Notes under the pieces: generated by a model | Seen by the model: the letters and a program-made list of their open reading frames with translations, nothing else | What the model was told of the DNA's origin: nothing | Databases searched by the model: none | Translations under genes and position numbers: made by a program | DNA from: Sabethes cyaneus | Lineage: Eukaryota > Arthropoda > Insecta > Diptera > Culicidae | Direction: 5' to 3' | DNA length: 64,000 bases | Assembly: GCF_943734655.1 (NCBI RefSeq) | Contig: NC_071354.1 | Coordinates: 12,184,001 to 12,248,000, forward strand | Shown here: piece after piece, positions 22,001 to 31,753 of the stretch | Layout of the letters: every line of letters starts with the position of its first letter | Position numbering within the stretch: position 1 is the first letter of the stretch

Positions 22001-22880
22001 TTTTTCAACTTTACAACTATTCGACCTTTGGCTTTTCGACTGTTCAACTTTACGACTTTTCGATGTTTTGACTTTTCAATTCTTCGACTTTTCCACTTTT
22101 CAACTTTATGACCTTTCGACTTTTCTACTCTTCGATTCTTCGACTTTTCGACTCTTCGACTTTTTTACTTTTAGACTTTTAGACTTTTTTGCCTTTCAAC
22201 TTTTCGGGCTTTCGATTTTTTATTATTTTTGACTCTTCGACTTTTCAACTTCACGATTTTTCAACTCTTCGACTTTTTGAGTTTTCGACTTTTCGATTTA
22301 TTGACTTTTTGACCTTTCGATTTTTCGACTCTACGCCTGTTCAACTTTTCAACTTGTCGACTTTTCAATGTTTCAACTTTACGAGATTTCGACTTTGACT
22401 TTTCAACTCTTCGACTTTTTGATTGTTAGACTTTTCGACTTTTTGACTCTTCAACTGTACGACTTTTCGACTTTTCAATTTTCCAACTTTTCGACTTTTC
22501 GACCTTTCGACTTTTCGACTCTTCGACTGTTCAACTTTACGACTTTTCGACTTTTGGATTTTCAACTCTTCGACTTCTTGACTTTTCAGTTCTTCGCCTT
22601 TTTAACTTTTTGAGTTTTCGACTTTTCGACCTTTCAAACTTGCGACTTTTAGACTTTTCTACTCCTGCACTCTTCGACTTTTCGATGTTTCAACTCTTCG
22701 ACGTTTTGACTTTTCGAAATTTCTGCCTTTCGACTTTTAGACTTTTCTACTTTTTGACTTTTCAATTTTTCGACTTTTCGAACTTTCGACCTTTCGACCG
22801 TTCGACTTTTCGACCTTTCGACCGTTCGACTTTTCGACCTTTCGACTTTTCAGCTATTCGACTTTTCGACTTTCCGACTT
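19060..22880 (+). repeat. (CGACTTTT)n satellite, ~3.8 kb
   Basis: Degenerate tandem array of an 8-bp unit CGACTTTT (reverse AAAAGTCG), with common variants CGACTCTT, CGACCTTT and CAACTTTA. Higher-order structure is visible: the marker CGATTTTTTCACTTTTCAAC occurs at 19241 and 20411 (1170 bp apart) and CTTGAAGGCATTTCAATTTT at 19523 and 20692 (1169 bp apart). The array is therefore built partly by duplication of ~1.17-kb blocks. Because 24 bp equals three units and eight codons, long open frames of 8-residue repeats (up to 202 codons) arise on both strands; they are not regarded as genes. Confidence 0.95.
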
Positions 22881-23768
22881 TATTTATTTATTTACTTATT
22901 TGACTGACTGGTGTTAGGCTTTGCCCATTATCGATATTTAAAAAAATTATTATATAGATATTACCTACTTATTACAAATAATTTACATAAAATATTCTAA
23001 GATTATCTCTAATCAATTCAATTCAACATTTATAATGTCACGATGATTGTTAAATGTGGCCATCATTCCATACATTGGCTCATTTCTGGCGTATTTTGAA
23101 CTCTATTTGTCAAACAAAAAGGTCTAACACTTCTTAACGACAAACGTCCATCATTCACGGTCACTTGGCTTAACAAATATGGTGAATTATACCTACCGGC
23201 GAGTATGTCCTTTAAGAACAGAGCACCTGTTGTACGCCTTCTGTTCTCCAAGCTTTCCGCTCCAATCAATAAACATAACGATTTATAGTTAGCCATCTCT
23301 CCGGTCCATCCAAAATTCCGCAGGGCATAGCGTATAAATTTCTTTTGGAATCGCTCAATTCGCTTTTTGTGCACTTGGTAGAATGGTTGCCATATTGGAC
23401 GCATTGCCATATCGCATACATGGTCTCTTCTTGGTATTATTTCACCTTACATGGAATAATCGAATAGCAATTTATTTGTTTTTCGGGTATAGGACACCAA
23501 ATTACACTTCTTCGTATTAACTTTTAGGTCGAACGTTTTGCAAAATCCGATGAAATGTTGTACACTATCCTGAAGAATTCGACAGTCCTTGACCGATTTC
23601 ACTGGAAGAAAAACCATCACAACGTCAGCATAAACGAGGATGTAAACTCCAGGGAGAAGTTCCGGGAGCTCTTTCATGACTATGGTGAAAAGCAATGGCC
23701 CTAGATGACTCCCCTGAGGGACACCAGACCAGACCGGGAATGGAGCTGACTTGCTGAGGTCAATCTTG
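22881..23768 (-). mobile_element. 5'-truncated Jockey-like LINE inside the satellite
   Basis: The minus-strand frame from about 23770 down to 23450 has reverse transcriptase blocks GVPQGSHLGPLLFTIVM and VYADVVMVF (the YADD box is changed to YADV, so catalysis would be lost). After a frame break, 23410-23063 encodes the C-terminal region typical of Jockey-type elements (IERFQKKFIRYALR). The 3' end carries an AAATAAATAAATA tail at 22881-22900. Satellite flanks both ends, and the open frame runs directly from satellite-encoded KSRKVEMSKSRKV into the RT, giving the 5' truncation point. About 0.9 kb of an original several-kb element remains. Confidence 0.8.
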
Positions 23769-23955
23769 ACCTTTCGACTTTTCGACATTTCTACTTTTCG
23801 GCTTTTTGATTTAACGTCTTTAATTTTTCGACTTGTCGAGTTCCTAATTAATTGATAATTTTTGCTTTTTGATATTTTTTGGCTCTGAAATTTGTTTGCT
23901 TTTTGACATTCTATAATTCTTTGATATACTTTTGAGTTTTTCAACTTTTCGACTT
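23769..23955 (+). repeat. Satellite continuation beyond the LINE
   Basis: CGACTTTTCGACATTTC-type units resume, then decay into TTTTTGATATTTTTTGGC-like units and end with TCAACTTTTCGACTTAGG. Confidence 0.85.
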
Positions 23956-24443
23956 AGGCCATTACAAATATTACAAACCTTCTCTCACCTTCGCTAAGTT
24001 TATATTTTTGGCCTAATATCAAGAATTTTCAGTTTGCCTGAATCTTCATTTCTCGCATTAAGCATTTATTCTTCCCCAACAAATATTACAAAGTTTTTGT
24101 CCCTCGGGTGTTGGGCTACTGAAGGGGGAGGGGCGAAAAAAAAATAAAGAGAATTTTTTAATCAAGCAAAAAAATGGATTTTAGGCATTTTTACTTAAAG
24201 TTTTAACGTGAAAACCAAATCTATTCTTGCTTTTAATATATACGTTATTATTTTCCATTCAAAAATCTACGAAAAAAAAGACAAAAACGAAAGAAAAATT
24301 TTTTGGCCGATTTCCGAAAATTCCACTGTTTGAATTCCCATTTTTATTTCGTGCTAGAAGCGTTAACTCAACTCGTACACTCATTTTTCGAGTATTTCAG
24401 GATATAGAGTCCACAGACAATTGGTTTTATAAAAAAAAAAAAA
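23956..24443. other. Unassigned AT-rich sequence
   Basis: No gene was seen. A poly(A)-rich stretch (24431-24443) precedes the Helitron. Confidence 0.4.
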
Positions 24444-24996
24444 CTAGCTGAGTGCCCAATCTTACTCGGGGCGCCTTTATCTCACAGCCAATTGTACATC
24501 AGTTATTGTAACCGAAATGTTTATAATGCAAAAATATAACTATTGTTGCTCTTTTAGACGTTCTTCTCCATTTGTCAGCTCCCCTTCTTTTCCCACCTCC
24601 CCTTTGTCAATCCCTGGTGCTGATTCCCTGTTGTCAAGGACCACGTGTGCCAAGTTTGATAAAGAACGGTCAAGGCGTTTCGGAGTTATGGCCTCCCCCC
24701 TATTAGAGACCCTCCCCACCTATCAGGGAACCTCCCTCCCTCATTTTTGTTAACCCCCCAGTGCTTATTCTCTTATGTCAAGCACCGATTGTGCCAAGTT
24801 TGATGAATAACCGTCCAGGCATTTCGGAGTTATGGCCTCTCCCCCTGTTTCGAATCCCCCCTCCTTTGTCAACCCCCCAGTGCTGATTCTCTTATATCAA
24901 GAAACAAGTTTGGTGGAGATCGGTCAAGGCGTTCTAGAGTTATGGTGGAACATACAAACATACAAACATACTCACGCTCACTTTTATATATATAGA
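24444..24996 (-). mobile_element. Complete short non-autonomous Helitron
   Basis: On the minus strand it starts TCTATATATATAAAAGTG and ends CACTCAGCTAG. The flanks are A before the TC and T after the CTAG, the canonical Helitron insertion between A and T without target duplication. A short GCCC/GGGC stem lies just inside the 3' end. The interior has about three ~150-bp tandem repeats, each with a GAGTTATGGCCTC-type block. No Rep/helicase frame, so mobilised in trans if at all. Confidence 0.85.
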
Positions 24997-25050
24997 TTTA
25001 ACTCATATCCTGCAAATTATTTTTTTGCCCTCCGATTTTTCAAGCCAATT

Positions 25051-25070
25051 CCCCCCCCCCCCCCCCCCCC
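25051..25070 (+). repeat. Poly-C run
   Basis: Uninterrupted run of about 20 C residues, prone to assembly error in length. Confidence 0.9.
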
Positions 25071-25082
25071 CGTTGGAAATTA

Positions 25083-25255
25083 ATCGTTTTAATTTTTCAA
25101 CGTTTCGAGTTCTTAACATTTGACAACTTGACATTTTTTTGTCTTTTCGACATTTTTTTACTCTTTGACATATAATCTCTGTGACATTTTTTTAACATTT
25201 TGACACTTTTATGACTTTTTGACATTTTTTTAACTGACAGTTTTTTGCAGTGTTT
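25083..25255 (-). repeat. Decayed TTTTGACA satellite
   Basis: Units such as TTTTTTGACATTTTT, CTTTTCGACATTTT and CTTTTATGAC are related to both the CGACTTTT array and the TGTCAAAAA array at 28.9 kb (minus strand). Confidence 0.65.
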
Positions 25256-25299
25256 AATAAAACACAAGATCACCAGTAGCCCATTCATCAGCCTTCCCG

Positions 25300-27032
25300 C
25301 GGTGAATGTTTCAATTTAAAGTTTCATTTCACATTATCGCTGTTTCGCCCAACAACAACAACAGCTCAATCATTCAGGAAAAACTAAACTTTCAATTTCG
25401 CAGCAGTCAGCCAGCGCAGCGCAGCGCTATCGTAAAAGGCATCATAATACGCGGGCCGCCCCGATGGGATTGATTTTCCGATAACATCAATCGACAATTC
25501 AAATTCGAAATCAATCGGCTCCTGACTGATCGATCGATCACGCTCGACCATACGCGCACCGCGCGCAGGCAACAGCGATCGGTCAGTCGGGCTCGGACGG
25601 TAAGTCAGTTGGCCATTCAGTTCAGACACGAACTCCCCGCTGCACTTAAGAGCTCGCGCATCTCGAACGTAAACGGAAACGCGAAGAGGAAAAAGAAAAT
25701 TACTCAGCAACAGCATAATACTCCAGTTTAACACAGCCGGACAGCAACATACAATGGAAAGTGAAAAAGAAAACATTAATGAAAATGAAATGAAACAAAT
25801 AAATATCCAGTCGGCTTTTGCCGACTCTCACGTGGCCTCAGCCACCCTAGGGTGGCTAAGGGAGGCAAGGTTTGAAAGGTGATCACGCCAGTACCTAGTA
25901 GTCTAATATTGCGTTTACTTCGGAGCATTGTCCTTTTTACCCCGTTAACTCCACGGCGAAGGAATCGCGCGAAAACGAGGGCAACTGGTCCGGTTTGGTC
26001 CAGCCCAGCCCAGCTTAGCCTAACTTGGGCGTCTGTGCCGGCGCAATGAAGATTGCGTAAAACTACAAAACAAGAGTAAAATCCCATCCGAAAGAAATGT
26101 TTGCGCGTGCACTTTTTGCTGGCTTCAATTTTTTTCCTTTTACTTCAAAGTGAAATATTACCTGGCCTTTAGGTGGCACGAGCGCCAACCAAATCGAGCC
26201 GCACAGCGGAGAGTTATCTCATAGCTTCCAGCCCGAGCGGTTGCTGCGATGGACGAAGGACGGAGGATCTGTGGCGCAGAGTGTACCAAACGGCAGGTTG
26301 ATGCCAAACGGTCGAGCCCTGGAGGCTGGATGCGATTGAGAGAGTGCGAGTTAGATCGTCACGTCGTTCATTATATACGAACCGGCCAGCCGCAGCTCAC
26401 AGCCGCCGAAGGGTTCTGCTGGCTGCGGTGGCAACTGAACGCCGTGTCAAGCGGAGATTAATGAAAATAATCTTAACTGCCTTTTGCTGAGCCAACGGAA
26501 TCGGTTGGGTTTGTGTGTCGCGAGCAGTCACTGACTGTCTGGGATTTTATTTGACATAATGAAGCTAATTTGAATTGAAATCTGCGGTGACCGGTTTGGC
26601 ATTTTTCCCATAGTTTATTGCGCGCCGATTGGGACATTTGATTTGTGGGACGCCGCTGTTTTTTTTTTTCATTCTTCAATTGCTTAGGATTAAGGTTGTG
26701 CGCTGCGTCCCAGGGTAATAAAATATGTCATTAAATATTTATCAGTGGAGGACGGCTGTGCAAGAGCGATCGCTTGCACTGCCGCCAAAGGGCAGCGTTC
26801 TCAACACCTTGTGCAATTATCATTTAATTAGATATTAGATTTTCAGCGTGTCCCAATTTCGACATAAAACGTAATTTTTCGAATTAATTTATTGAATTCA
26901 TTGACAGGATTTAAACAGAAAAGTAATGAGCAGATTAGTGCAATATTAAAATAAATTGATTTCGATTAGATACGGACGGGGTGCGCTCAGGAAATTTGTC
27001 GGACATAGTGGCTATTAATTAAAATAGTTTTA
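25300..27032. other. Unique GC-richer island with candidate start codon
   Basis: Not repeated in the window. 25,384-25,780 on the plus strand looks like untranslated leader (GCGCAGCGCAGCGC, CGATCGATCGATCA) followed by an ATG at 25754 in good context (CATACAATGG) and a 43-codon frame ending at 25885 with an acidic/lysine-rich start (MESEKENINENEMKQ). A TATATA at 26372 lies 27 bp upstream of a TCACA. Longer minus-strand frames (25384-25776 and 25776-26087) have no recognisable domain. A gene here is possible but unproven. Confidence 0.35.
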
Positions 27033-27036
27033 TTAA

Positions 27037-28243
27037 CCGTTATGTGTGCAACAGGGTACCCGGGTACCTTTTCAGTTTTAAAATAGTTATAACTCATTCA
27101 GTTTAAAACATACGTCATTGAAATTTTGCGACATCGTAAAAGTCGTTGATCTTAAGTAATTGAGGTATTTTTGGTGCATATCCATAAAGGGGATTAGCCA
27201 TGAGAGGCACTTGAATTTTTTTATTACGTAGGAGGGCGACAAGGGTACCCGGGTACCCATGATTTGCTATGTACATAACTTTGGCTATCTTGAACCGATT
27301 TGGATGAAACCAGTGGCATTTGATTCGTACATTTGTCTAGTTTTGATTAAATAAAGCATTTGGCTATCAAATGACATATACTTCCCGGGAATCGGTAATC
27401 CCGGAGCAACGTCCGGTAAAACGAGGGAAGCCGCTTGTTTTGAAAGAATATCAGCCTTCAGTAAAGCTATTAGTTTTGAACTTTACATTGTGGACTCTTT
27501 TTTCATCTTATTATATAAATTGGTGACTTTAGATTGCATTGGCCATTCCAGAATTGGGTTTCTGTAGGGTTACAGATGGCCAGTTGGGTGCCTAATCCAA
27601 TATTAGAATTGGTTTAGCGGATCTATTAGACGTTTTGAACCGATATGGCCAGTTTAGTACTGATTAATAATTTTGGAACTGGTTCCAAATGTATAACGGA
27701 TGGTTCTACGTTTTAAACTGTTCTGAAAATGCATTATCTTGAATTCTGCGGCATCATCTGTGACCGAAATAATCGAAATAATCAATCAAAATATATCGAA
27801 ATGTAAAAAATATCACCTACCGAACTAATTCCAAGAACTTTGATACCCATATTGCCTGGTTTTACCTCCAATCCTAGACTGGCCACCCATGACCCCATAG
27901 GAACCTACTCCGGAATGGCCAACCTGATTCATCTCATTATATGAAATAGTTCATTGTATGAATTTTTAGAGTTTTTATATCCGCATGACTGATTTTCCTG
28001 CAATACAATCAGTTCTCTACCTCACAGCGGACACTCTGCCGGAATTCCGGATTTTCGGGCCCCGTATGTCTTTTAATGGCCAAATGGCCAAGTAATTCAA
28101 AACTAGATTAATTAACGAATCAAATAACACCTATTTCATAAAAATCGGTTTAAAATTGTTGATGTTATAACAGTATCAATTTTGGGTACCCGGGTACCCT
28201 TGTCGCCCTGCTAAAGGTGTTTTTTTTGTCGCACACATAACGG
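27037..28243. mobile_element. TTAA-flanked TIR element, 1.2 kb
   Basis: Ends are CCGTTATGTGTGC...GCACACATAACGG, flanked by TTAA at 27033-27036 and 28244-28247. A second internal inverted pair includes GGCGACAAGGGTACCCGGG (from 27235) and its reverse at 28184-28208. The 16-bp palindrome GGGTACCCGGGTACCC occurs intact at 27243 and 28184 and with one change at 27054. TTAA duplication is the signature of piggyBac-type transposition and is also known for the mosquito MITE family Wuneng; membership in either is not shown. No transposase frame. Confidence 0.85.
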
Positions 28244-28411
28244 TTAAGCTAGTTTGATCGACTTTGTACTCAAATAAACGTGCAGGGTTGATTTCACTAT
28301 AATTTTGAATGTTAAAAATATGATCAAATCAAAAAAATGTAATAGTACCAGTTTATAAACAGGTTTAACGAAAATGTCAAAAATGCCAAAAATGTCAAAA
28401 ACGGCAAAAAT

Positions 28412-28940
28412 GTCTTACTTAATTAATTGGCCTAACGTCTTACGATAAAGCCTGCGCAGTATAATTTCTCCATCTAGTTCGGTCCATGGCAGCTGGTCTC
28501 CAGTTTCGCTGGCACCCAGTATTCGCCAGATCTCGCTCCACCTGGACTTGCCACCTCGCTCGCTGTGTCCCTCTTCGCCTTTTTCCCACCGGATTGTATG
28601 TGAAAACCATTTTTGCAGGATAGTTGTCCAGCATTCTAGCAACATGTCTTGCCCAACGTACCCGTTCAGCTCGAACCACTTTCTGAATACAGGGTTCGCC
28701 GTAGAGCATGAGCTAGTAATTCATTCTTCGCCTCCATACCCCGTTCTCATGCACTCCGTCAAAGATGGTTCTTAGCACCCGCCGTTCGAAAACTCCAAGT
28801 GCTCATAGTTCATCTTCTAACAGCGTCCACGTTTCGTGCCCTTAGAGGACTACCGGTCTGAATGGCGTTTTGTACAGTGTGTAGGCCCAACTGCCGCTGA
28901 TAATACACCGCTGATGCCGCTGATAATCTCACGTATTTTG
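28412..28940 (-). pseudogene. RTE-like LINE C-terminal fragment
   Basis: Minus-strand frames read RPVVL, GHETWTLLEDEL, ALGVFERRVLRTIFDGV and GVWRRRMNY, then RWARHVARMLDN and the terminal AMDRTRWRNYTAQALS (28709-28440). This is the conserved tail after the reverse transcriptase of RTE-clade LINEs. Several in-frame stops are present. The 3' end is AATTAATTAAGTAAG at about 28413. It lies inside the TGTCAAAAA satellite, whose units occur on both sides (28374-28411 and from 28948). Confidence 0.75.
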
Positions 28941-28947
28941 GGTTAAA

Positions 28948-29520
28948 ATGTCAAAAATGTCAAAAATGTCAAAAACGTCAACAATGTCAAAAATGTCAAA
29001 AATGTCAAAAATGTCAAAAATGTCAAAAATGTCAAAAATATCAAAAATGTCAAAAATGTCAAAAATGTCAAAAATGTCAAAAATGTCAAAAATGTCAAAA
29101 ATGTCAAAAATGTCAAAAATGTCAAAAATGTCAAAAATGTCAAAAATGTCAAAAATGTCAAAAATGTCAAAAATGTCAAAAATGTCAAAAATGTCAAAAA
29201 TGTCAAAAATATCAAAAATGTCAAAAATGTCAAAAATGTCAAAAATGTCAAAAATGTCAAAAATGTCAAAAATGTCAAAAATGTCAGAAATGTCAAAAGT
29301 GTCAAAAATGTCAAAAATGTCATAAATGTCAAAAATGTCAAAAATGTCATAAATGTCAAAAACGTCAAAAATGTCAAAAATGTCAAAAATGTCACAAATG
29401 TCAAATGTCACAAATGTCACAAATGTCAAATATGTCAAAAATGTCAAATGTCAAAAATGTCAAAAAGGTCAAATGTCAAAAATGTCAAAAACGTCAAATG
29501 TCAAAAATGTCAAAAATATC
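28948..29520 (+). repeat. (TGTCAAAAA)n 9-bp satellite
   Basis: More than 60 nearly perfect 9-bp units; variants TATCAAAAA, TGTCATAAA and TGTCACAAA cluster at the right end, and a short outlier block is at 28374-28411. The 9-bp period is three codons, so tripeptide frames (MSK plus strand, LTF and FDI minus strand) stay open for up to 172 codons. These are artefacts. Confidence 0.97.
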
Positions 29521-29619
29521 GAGAATGTCGAAAATGTCAAAGATGACAAAAAAAATTGGCAAAAATTACAAAAATGACCAAATTGACAAAAAATGGCCAA
29601 AACGACAAAAATGTCAATA

Positions 29620-30336
29620 CAGTGGTAACCCGATTTTGTCACTCCCCGATTGTCACTCCCCGATTTTGTCACCCCCGATTTTGTCACGTTTTTGACCCGA
29701 TTTTGTCACCCCCGATTTTGTCACGTTTTTTACCCGATTTTGTCACGCTTTTGATTTATCAAAAGCTTAGTTTGAAAATCATTTTCAAACATGTCAAATG
29801 TGTTAAAACACTGTGAAAAGAACTGTGTTGATTATCGTGGAGTTTCCACAAAAGTTGTTTCATATCTCCACAACTATAATAGCTAGAAGGTCATTTTCTT
29901 TGGCAAAGTTCTTTATAATAATCTTCTCAACAATTTTGTAGAACATTGTTTTGCTCTATCTCTTACTACTTGAAAAATAAATTTTGTATCTTACTTTTAG
30001 GGGGGTTAATCAAAGAATCGTTCATACCATAAGAAAGAGCTTTTTACGCTGTGAAATTTCTCAGAACATAGTTAACCAGTATAATCAACCATTGCGGCGC
30101 AATTAAAAAACGCGTGTTTTCATACCTGTGGGCTGTGCTGTGAACAGGTGACAAATGTCCACAGAGAGGTAGAAGGAAGTGAGAAATGTCCTAAAATTGA
30201 TCAGAATGAAATATATGTAGTTCGTTCTAAGTTATCTGCAAAAAAATTAAAATTGAAAATATACCCGATTTTGTCACTGTCCCGTTTTAGTCACCCCTAA
30301 ATTCATCATGGGGGTGACAAAATCGGGTCATTACTG
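29620..30336. mobile_element. TA-flanked TIR element (MITE), copy 2
   Basis: Left end CAGTGGTAACCCGATTTTG and right end, inverted, CAGTAATGACCCGATTTTG, flanked by TA at 29618-29619 and 30337-30338. CCCGATTTTGTCAC is repeated four to five times just inside the left end. Internal blocks match the element at 7681-8507. It sits between the end of the satellite and an RTE remnant. Confidence 0.85.
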
Positions 30337-30349
30337 TATTTATATACTT

Positions 30350-31025
30350 GATACAGCTCATAGTTCATGCGTCCGCGTCACACTCCATTTTTGATTGCCA
30401 CTACGATTTGCCACCGTTTTGATTTGCCATAAGCAAGATCGCAGAATTTTATACTCAAAAACCCAAGCATTCGTCGATCAACTTCTTTTAGCGTCCATCC
30501 CTACTAGCACAGTTGTTATAAACTGGTTGTGGTAACCGAATAATGACTAATTTCAGTCATAAATAGGTTTCAGCAACCAGAAATGACAAATGTGTGCTAC
30601 TTGGGATGGTTCATGTCCGTAAAGGGCCACCGGAAGGATGTGCGTTCTGTACATCACTAGTTTTGTGCGTATTTGCAAACTAAGGGACTTCAGTTGTCTA
30701 CGTAATCCGCAGAAAGCCCGATTCACGGTGATTTTGCTGAGCATGATCAGCGTAACTAATTTCGTCGGAAAACTTCATTCTGGCATTATCCACCACCGCT
30801 CATTTCGTTTGACTGAATCGTGCGCCGCCTTAAAGCCCACAAACAAATAATGAGTCCGCAAGTTGTAGTCCCGAAACCGGTCCCGAAACTATTCAAGTTA
30901 ATAAAGGGTAAACATCTGATCCGTCGTGCAACGATCCTGACGAGATCCAGCTTGGTACTCGCCAACGAAGAACTCCGCAGACGGTCTCAATCTACAGAAC
31001 AGGATACCGCCTTAAGACAGAATTG
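30350..31025 (-). pseudogene. RTE-like LINE remnant split by a small MITE
   Basis: The minus strand carries FKAAHDSVKRNERW and FPTKLVTLI (RT domain 1-2 region), then a jump to NRAFCGLRRQL, MYRTHILPVALYGHE, the MITE at 30499-30605, and then FERRML-like and RGRMNYELYQV. The palm with the FADD box is missing between FPTKLVTLI and NRAFCG, so an internal deletion preceded the MITE insertion. Frames contain stops. Its 3' side ends at the TA of the MITE at 29620-30336. Confidence 0.65.
30499..30605. mobile_element. Tiny (107-bp) MITE, family B
   Basis: It starts CCCTACTAGCACAGTTG and ends GTGTGCTACTTGGG; reversed, it matches 39819-39922 (both contain the GACTAA and AGTCAT core and the CAGTTGT/ACAACT arms). 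Flanked by AT on both sides, probably a mutated TA pair. Confidence 0.7.
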
Positions 31026-31287
31026 AGCAATGTAATGTCTCTTTGCTTGAATTCGTTTTAAAATTCTGGATTGAGGATTATCATTGAGCAAAGAACATGA
31101 AAACTGTCACGACAAAAGGGCCGAACCACCATGCGCCATCTTTCTCAAAGAGTCTTATTGAAGGGATATGTTCCCTTCGGTGGAACAAGCAAATGAACTG
31201 TAGAGTTTCTGTCGTTTTCCTCGTCGACATCTTACCTACACAGAGCCACTACTTGCATAGCACTAGCTTGTTTCGATGTAGCCAGTA
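31026..31287. other. Leader of the Tc1-type remnant / unassigned
   Basis: Upstream of the transposase start; no terminal inverted repeat matching the sequence after 34210 could be found by eye. Confidence 0.3.
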
Positions 31288-31753
31288 TGGGTCGATCGAA
31301 GCATCTTACGTTCGAGGAAAAAACTAAAATCAAAGCCTACCATGATGCAGGTCTCTCTAGCAGAGAAATCGGATGAAAAATTCATCGGCCACACACGACT
31401 GATAGAAGCTACCTGAAAAAGGTAATAAACTTAATCGTATTGAGAAACGTGCAAAGAAAAATAAGCACTTGAAAAAAATAAACGGGGACTTTGTAGAATT
31501 GCCGTGAACCAGAAAAGAACAGTTCGTACAGAATTGGAAATTCCGGCCACTACACGTCGAGTACAACAAGTTTTCTCAAGCAAAGAGGCGTAAAATTCGT
31601 AGAAAAGTACATCTTCTTGACCGATGAATGGAATAATGTTGTTGTTTCGGATGAAACAAGGTCAACCTTGATAGACCACGCGGGTGACAGCACTACTGGC
31701 ACGGTTTGCGCAATGATCCGGAAGTTACGATGAGCAGAAATTTTAGTGATGGT

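Noticed and set aside
28929..29447. 153-172-codon frames of FDI, LTF and MSK tripeptides
   Set aside because: Direct translation of the TGTCAAAAA 9-bp satellite in three frames; no coding evidence.
28948..29520. Regular repeat considered as a CRISPR array
   Set aside because: Contiguous 9-bp tandem without spacers, in eukaryotic DNA.
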